From: Lachnospiraceae bacterium
GTDB lineage: Bacteria > Bacillota > Clostridia > Lachnospirales > Lachnospiraceae
Direction: 5' to 3'
NCBI GenBank assembly: GCA_024680055.1
Contig: JAILCP010000097.1
Location: 1 to 64,000 of the forward strand
DNA length: 64,000 nt
Below, piece after piece: positions 58,435-64,000 of the stretch. The notes beneath the pieces were generated by a model, which saw only the letters and a list, made by a program, of their open reading frames with translations, was not told the DNA's origin and did no database searches. Within the stretch, counting starts at the first letter, position 1; every line of letters starts with the position of its first letter. The position numbers were made by a program, and so were the translations under genes.

Positions 58435-58968
58435 TTATTCCGCTAAAAATTCCTCAATGGCAGTAATTTCTTCTGAAAATAAAATATCCTCAAAACACTT
58501 CTTCTGGCTAAATTCCTGCTTCACCATATTGGTAAGTGCTTCTTTTATGGATTGATAATACTCCATTACATTATAAAATACAACCTTTCCCTGAATTAAA
58601 TCCATATTTCGAAGATTCATAATCTCAAATGCCTGATTCAGGGTTTCAAGGCCACCCGGCATGGCAATGTAGGCATCTGCCATCTTCATCATGGTGGCAC
58701 GTCTTTGTGCAATGGTTTCGGTCTCCATATACCGGGTAAGTCCCGGATGTTTATGTGCCTGTATTTGCGGAATCTTTGGCAATACACCGACCACCTTTCC
58801 TCCGGCAGATAACACCGCATCTTCAATGGCTCCCATAAGTCCGGTATCTTCTCCACCGCAAATCAATGTATGACCCTGATTCCCTATCCATGTACCAAGA
58901 ACAATTGCTCCTTTTAAATAGGCCTCTTTGTTACCGGATGAGGATCCGCAATATACTGCTATATTCAA
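58435..58968 (-). CDS. LOG family protein (TIGR00730-like)
   Basis: NIAVYCGSSSGNKEAY, CGGEDTGLMGAIEDAVLSAGGKVVGVLP, MPGGLETLNQAFE. Likely TTG start preceded by GGAGG; the supplied ORF extends to 59052. Confidence 0.88.
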   Translation of the reverse strand: MNIAVYCGSSSGNKEAYLKGAIVLGTWIGNQGHTLICGGEDTGLMGAIEDAVLSAGGKVVGVLPKIPQIQAHKHPGLTRYMETETIAQRRATMMKMADAYIAMPGGLETLNQAFEIMNLRNMDLIQGKVVFYNVMEYYQSIKEALTNMVKQEFSQKKCFEDILFSEEITAIEEFLAE

Positions 58969-59072
58969 AACAACTTTCCTCCATAACGTTTTTCCAATGG
59001 TATTATACAATACTTTTTCTCTTTTGCCAAATATCGACTTTTTATATTCCAACGTTTTTAAGGAAACTCCAT

Positions 59073-61715
59073 TTATTCTGTAAACTTTAATTCGAATTCT
59101 TTTGCCGGCATAGGTTCTGCAAAGTAATATCCTTGAATCATGTTAATGTTATGCTTCTTCATGATTTTATACTGCACATCCGTTTCCACGCCTTCCACGC
59201 AAACATTCATTTTCATGGTCTTTGCCAATTCGGAAACCATGCGTACAAACACCTGTGAATACTCTTCTTCCCCTATGTTTTGTACAAAACAGCGGTCCAC
59301 CTTAATAATGTCAATCGGCATTTCATGGATGTGATTTAAGGAAGAATAGCCGGTTCCAAAATCGTCCAGTGCCACTCTGACTCCAATACGTCGTATGCTG
59401 TTTAACACCTGCTTCATATAGGCAAGATCGTTGATGGCAAGACTTTCTGTCACCTCAATGGTAAGATTGTGTGGTTCCAGCCCCGTCTCCGCCAACACAT
59501 CGGTAATTACGTTTTGAATGTCCTGCTGCAATAACTGCACCACAGAAAAATTCACGTTCACCTTGTAATTTGGATGTCCCATGTCATTCCAGCGCTTACA
59601 TTCCTTGCAGGCCGTTCGAAGTACATGTTCTCCGATTGGTTTGATCAGTCCAAGATACTCTGCCAACGGAACAAAATCTGTCGGCGATATTTCTCCCATT
59701 TCTTTGGAATTCCAGCGAAGCAGCGCCTCTGCTCCAACGCATGGATCTCCGGGAAGAGAAATATCAATAATCGGCTGATAATAGACCTCAAATTCCTCTT
59801 GAATATTGGTACAGGCATCTCGAATGAATTTTTCCATATCAAGACGCATAAAATTATCTGTGTCATTATCGTTGCGGTCAAAGAATTTTACCTGGTTCTT
59901 GCCTTTTTTCTTGGCATCATAAAGGGCTGCATCCACACACCGGATCACATCTTCCACCGTACTTGCATCCCTTGGGAATCTGGTAACACCCATACTCATA
60001 TTGCAATAATAATCATGTCCCTTTAAGAACCACGGATATTTAAAAATCTCCGAAATAGACTCCACAATTTCATCCAGTCTTTCGTACTGAATGCCGGAAA
60101 CAATCACCATAAACTCATCTCCACCCACCCGGTAACAACTGTTTTCAATTCCCGGAACTCTGCGCAAATTGGAAGAGATGGCCTTCAAAAGAATGTCTCC
60201 GTACTGATGACCTAAACCGTCATTGATTCTTTTAAAGTCGTCCAAATCAATGAACAAAAGGGCTCCCTTTCCGTTTCCCTGTTTGGTCATTTCAAGATAA
60301 CTGGCCAAATCCTCTTCGCATCGTTTTCGGTTGTACAAGCCGGTTAAAAAGTCGCTGGTGGTGGATTTTTTGTAGTCATTTTCCACCGTTTTATTTTTGG
60401 TTATATCGTAAAAAGAATACAATTCCACTTCGTTGCCATCCACCCAGCTGATGGTGGCCCGATAGAGAAGCATCCACTTTTGTAACGCTCCGATATAATA
60501 TTCTGTGGAATTCATTCCCTCCGGAAACAGTTTTCTTAAATCCAATTTTTCAAAGGTCTCATGCAATTCCCTGGAAAGAAGATGATTGGCAAAAAGCACC
60601 TGTCTGTTTTGCGGTCTTACAACCACGACGCCACAGCCTAAATTCTCCATAATTCCCTCCAGCGCCGAAATGGAACTGGTAAGAGAATTTTGGGTGACTC
60701 TTTTGGTAATAATGCTCTGCACAATTTTACGCACATTGGATAAAAACCGGATGGTCTCAATTTCCCATTGACACTCCCTGTTTTTGCAGCCAAACTGCAG
60801 ATACATAATCACTTCATCCCCAAGATAAATCGGTAATACCACAAAGGCTTTTAAACCGTATTTCTCCATAAAACCCTTCTGCTCATCATTCAAAGCAGTT
60901 CCTGAGGAAATAATATAATTCTCCCGTTTCATAAAAGGGTATTCTTTGATTGGTTTGTTTTGCTCACTTTGAATCAGGCTGTCCTTTGCATCTTCGCTCC
61001 ATTCACTGATCACAGAAATGGTACTGCGATTGGAATTGATTCTGGAAAGGCATCCCATATCAATGGATAAATGCTGGCACACCTTACGAATAATCTTGGC
61101 AATCACATCCACGATTTCCTCTTCCGATTCCATCATCTGTACAATCTCGGTAATAATGGTGCTTCGGATAAAATCCTCTTCCATCTTTGCCTCTGACTGT
61201 TTTGCCATCTCTGCTTCCAACGTGGCAGTATAAGCTGTCTCAGCCATTTTTAACCCACTGTTCATTTGTGCGCCCACCAGCTGAACAAAATAGTCGTATT
61301 TTTCCCTGGTAATGTGTTTTACAAAAGCCGGCAAATCATCTCCTACCTCTTCTTCAATAAAACCAAGAAAACACACCACACCCCTTGGCCGCCCTGATAG
61401 ACGCAGGATAAAAGCATCGCAAGCCACCGAAACCTCTTCTATCACTACAGGAAAAACCTGTTCCAACATGTTGTTTTCACCCTCATGTACAACCTGTTGT
61501 AATAAAGTTTCATTAAGGATGGTGCGAACATATTCTCCCTCTTTTTCATCGGAGTAACTAACATCTGCCAAAACATTTTCTTCCAGGTCCATACTCATGG
61601 CATAAAGCCCTGCGCTTTCATAAATAAATCGTTGCGGCCAGGAGAAAAAATCCCCCGGCAGACTTTGACTGTCCAACAAATCCTTCATCTTGATTTTTTG
61701 TTTTTCTTGTATCAT
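59073..61715 (-). CDS. GAF-GGDEF-EAL protein
   Basis: GGDEF: RVGGDEFMVIV; EAL: GAEALLRWNSKEMG, DDFGTGYSSLNH, VDRCFVQNI, CVEGVET. Confidence 0.92.
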   Translation of the reverse strand: MIQEKQKIKMKDLLDSQSLPGDFFSWPQRFIYESAGLYAMSMDLEENVLADVSYSDEKEGEYVRTILNETLLQQVVHEGENNMLEQVFPVVIEEVSVACDAFILRLSGRPRGVVCFLGFIEEEVGDDLPAFVKHITREKYDYFVQLVGAQMNSGLKMAETAYTATLEAEMAKQSEAKMEEDFIRSTIITEIVQMMESEEEIVDVIAKIIRKVCQHLSIDMGCLSRINSNRSTISVISEWSEDAKDSLIQSEQNKPIKEYPFMKRENYIISSGTALNDEQKGFMEKYGLKAFVVLPIYLGDEVIMYLQFGCKNRECQWEIETIRFLSNVRKIVQSIITKRVTQNSLTSSISALEGIMENLGCGVVVVRPQNRQVLFANHLLSRELHETFEKLDLRKLFPEGMNSTEYYIGALQKWMLLYRATISWVDGNEVELYSFYDITKNKTVENDYKKSTTSDFLTGLYNRKRCEEDLASYLEMTKQGNGKGALLFIDLDDFKRINDGLGHQYGDILLKAISSNLRRVPGIENSCYRVGGDEFMVIVSGIQYERLDEIVESISEIFKYPWFLKGHDYYCNMSMGVTRFPRDASTVEDVIRCVDAALYDAKKKGKNQVKFFDRNDNDTDNFMRLDMEKFIRDACTNIQEEFEVYYQPIIDISLPGDPCVGAEALLRWNSKEMGEISPTDFVPLAEYLGLIKPIGEHVLRTACKECKRWNDMGHPNYKVNVNFSVVQLLQQDIQNVITDVLAETGLEPHNLTIEVTESLAINDLAYMKQVLNSIRRIGVRVALDDFGTGYSSLNHIHEMPIDIIKVDRCFVQNIGEEEYSQVFVRMVSELAKTMKMNVCVEGVETDVQYKIMKKHNINMIQGYYFAEPMPAKEFELKFTE

Positions 61716-61729
61716 GATTTCCTCTTCAA

Positions 61730-63154
61730 TTACATATATTCAATAACATAAAAATGAGTGTCTAATTTTTCGCTGATAATCCGGTCTTTTAACAGCTTGA
61801 AGTTTTTATGCCGTCTCAGTTGCTGTTTCATAAAACCGTGTTCGTTGCCGTATACAAACATACGGCCTTTCTCATTTAAAAGCTCTTCCCCTTTTGTAAA
61901 CAATAATTCGTAATCTCTTTTTAACTCCTCACGGGTTACCATTTTCGATCCCCTTGGCATATCCGTAATGATTTCATCAAACTTGTAAGCGTGGGTGAAA
62001 TCCGCAAAATCCCTTTGTATAAAATGAATGTTCGGTCCTACCTTTTCACAGTTCTTTCTGGCTTTCTCAATTGCCTCCATAAAGGTATCCACACCATAGG
62101 TATCTCCGGTGTATAAGGCCATACGCCGCTCCACCAATAATGTTCCAACTCCGCAGAAAGGATCTAAAATCTGCGCCCCTTCTTTCATATACTCAAGACC
62201 AAGCTGTACCAGGTTGGCAGCCATATATGGCTTTAAGGAGGTGGCAATGGATTCCTTTCGATAATCAAATGGATTTCTTGGCAGGGTAAAAAGTTTTACA
62301 AAGACTCGATAGGTATCTTTTACCGTCTTCACCAGTCGAATTTCCGCCTCATATCCGGTGGTGGCATCGTAAATTTCACCTTGATAACAGTCCATCAGCC
62401 CAATCCAAAGATGCCTGATAAAGGCACCCCTCTTTTCCATTTCCATGGAACTCTCCAAAGAAATACGAACTCCCATAGGATGTTTTTCCCTGTGGCACTC
62501 CTTAATAAATTCCCCGATTTTCTTTTCTGCCAATAAATCTTTTAATTTGGCCGAATCTTCCTCTGCCGGAACTTCTCCCATATAGAATAACAATTCTTCG
62601 TAGGTCCGTAGCTGCAAAAGATCGTCAATGTCTGCTGTTTTTACCATGACTCCATGAGGAAACAGCTTCTTTGGCATTCCCTGGATTTGATTTTTGGTAA
62701 TGTCCTCCAGCCCTTTTCTGGTGGTTAAAAGTATTTCTGTTTCCTTCTGTAAGCCGGCAAAGCTATGACGTTTGATGCCTTCTTTTGCCACAATCAGTTC
62801 CTTTAAAATCTTCCGTTCCTTTTCCAGATGAACCTTCACATCCTCTTGAACATCCATCTCTGAAATCTCTTGAAGACAGTTCTTTAGTTCCGGCAAGAAC
62901 TTGTCATAGGTTAACTGTCCCATAGCCAAAAGATAATCCGGCCTGACAAATAGCGTCTCTTCCTTTTGATAGGTCAAAAACATATTTTCCAGCAAATCGT
63001 CCCATTTCATGGCTCCTATAATCTGCATGGCCAATCTTCTGACCTTTGGATCTTGATCTTCCAGCAAGGCGATAAAACGCTGCTTTTGGCTGTCCTCAAG
63101 GGTTTCTTTTCCGGCTCTGATTCTATCTCTAAGTTCTACTAATTCTTTTCTCAA
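61730..63154 (-). CDS. SAM-dependent RNA methyltransferase-like protein with helical (HEAT-like) N-terminus
   Basis: ILDPFCGVGTLLVERRM, GVDTFMEAIEKARKN, DEIITDMPRGSK; N-terminal LEDQDPKVRRLAMQIIGAM HEAT-like. Confidence 0.8.
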   Translation of the reverse strand: MRKELVELRDRIRAGKETLEDSQKQRFIALLEDQDPKVRRLAMQIIGAMKWDDLLENMFLTYQKEETLFVRPDYLLAMGQLTYDKFLPELKNCLQEISEMDVQEDVKVHLEKERKILKELIVAKEGIKRHSFAGLQKETEILLTTRKGLEDITKNQIQGMPKKLFPHGVMVKTADIDDLLQLRTYEELLFYMGEVPAEEDSAKLKDLLAEKKIGEFIKECHREKHPMGVRISLESSMEMEKRGAFIRHLWIGLMDCYQGEIYDATTGYEAEIRLVKTVKDTYRVFVKLFTLPRNPFDYRKESIATSLKPYMAANLVQLGLEYMKEGAQILDPFCGVGTLLVERRMALYTGDTYGVDTFMEAIEKARKNCEKVGPNIHFIQRDFADFTHAYKFDEIITDMPRGSKMVTREELKRDYELLFTKGEELLNEKGRMFVYGNEHGFMKQQLRRHKNFKLLKDRIISEKLDTHFYVIEYM

Positions 63155-63835
63155 TTATGTTTCTCCGTTCTCCAAAATAAATTGATTCACGTCCTCTTTA
63201 AAGTCTATCCAGGCGCTTTCATTCTCCACAAAATACTTTGGACAGTTCTTACCTGTAATATCATAATGACGTATCACGTCGTCTGTGGTCAGATCAAATT
63301 TTCCGAGAAGAAAGGCCGTCAACCGTATCAACGACTGATATGTGGCATCGGTGAACTTTCCGGTCTTATCCGGATGGCAACACTCAATGGCCACCGTATC
63401 CTGATTTCTGGAATTGGATGCGTAAGCAATTTCCGCCGTTGGAATGCACTGCACAATTTCTCCGTCAATGCCAATGACAAAATGGGCGCTGGCCTTTGTA
63501 ATATGACTGTCCTTCAGCCCTTCAAAATAATCCCGATTCTGCTTGGCACTGCTTCCCGGATTGGCAGTATAATGAACCACCACGCCTTTTACCTTATCAA
63601 GGGCAATCTGTGGCCTGCTGTATTCATTGGGGGTAAGCAAATCTATGTCCATATCCGGTTGATCCGTATAGACAAAACCTTCCTGCTCCACCTGTTCAAA
63701 GGCCGATAAATTTCTTTTATGAATTCCCCTTACAATGGCAACAATGCCAACGAGAACCACGACCACCACTGCAATGCAAATCAGTATGCGATTTCTTTGG
63801 TTTATGGTGATTCTTGCTTTCTTTCGTCTCTTCAT
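63155..63835 (-). CDS. N-acetylmuramoyl-L-alanine amidase (amidase_2/PGRP family), membrane-anchored
   Basis: TM; VKGVVVHYTANPGSSAKQNRDYFE, ASAHFVIGIDGEIVQCIP, AIECCHPDKTGKFTDATYQSL, IRHYDITGKNCPKYF. Confidence 0.93.
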   Translation of the reverse strand: MKRRKKARITINQRNRILICIAVVVVVLVGIVAIVRGIHKRNLSAFEQVEQEGFVYTDQPDMDIDLLTPNEYSRPQIALDKVKGVVVHYTANPGSSAKQNRDYFEGLKDSHITKASAHFVIGIDGEIVQCIPTAEIAYASNSRNQDTVAIECCHPDKTGKFTDATYQSLIRLTAFLLGKFDLTTDDVIRHYDITGKNCPKYFVENESAWIDFKEDVNQFILENGET

Positions 63836-63849
63836 GGTTACTTATGAAA

Positions 63850-64000
63850 CTACTCTCCCTCCGGTACAATTTGTTCCAGACATCCTGCAACCTTTTCATA
63901 CTTCTCTTTTTCCATATACGTTGCAGTTTTATTGATAATTTCCACATAGTCCTGTGGAATGGTACCGTCTTTCATCTTAAAAAGAATCTCTTTGGCTCCG
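63850..64000 (-). CDS. C-terminal fragment of an unidentified protein, cut by window edge
   Basis: Minus frame ...GAKEILFKMKDGTIPQDYVEIINKTATYMEKEKYEKVAGCLEQIVPEGE-stop. Confidence 0.5.
   Translation of the reverse strand, partial: GAKEILFKMKDGTIPQDYVEIINKTATYMEKEKYEKVAGCLEQIVPEGE

Overview
This 64 kb window looks like the chromosome of a Gram-positive Clostridia (Lachnospiraceae-like) bacterium. Most genes lie on the minus strand. Positions 1-24 kb are mainly conserved housekeeping: thiN(partial)-rpe-rsgA-prkC-prpC-rlmN-rsmB-yugP-fmt-def-priA-murE, an RNase P RNA, a TGS/uridine-kinase fusion, and trmK-rpoD-dnaG-dgt. A citrate block follows (citG, a citC-citX fusion, citF, citE, citD, icd, aconitase). 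Next is a signalling island at 31.9-40.4 kb with three GGDEF proteins, a response regulator and a large hybrid histidine kinase. At 41-45 kb there is a MerR gene with a textbook 19-bp-spacer operator, a decayed response-regulator pseudogene, a rhodanese/M15-peptidase fusion, and two divergent tRNA-Leu genes flanking a ~63-bp tandem repeat array. The most interesting locus is at 45.1-56.5 kb. A sigma-A promoter and an apparent cobalamin riboswitch with an intrinsic terminator precede a six-gene unit: a giant BspA-LRR/Ig/DUF4430 surface protein, a DUF4430 + alpha/alpha-barrel protein that resembles transcobalamin/intrinsic factor with the domain order swapped, ECF transporter T, A-A and S components, and a BIG2-domain secreted protein. 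I interpret this as a candidate Gram-positive corrinoid capture-and-import system. The right end holds an Mrr-like nuclease, an LprI-like lipoprotein, a NUDIX hydrolase, a LOG protein, a GGDEF-EAL protein, a HEAT-like methyltransferase and an amidase. All family calls are from reading sequence motifs; no database search was run.
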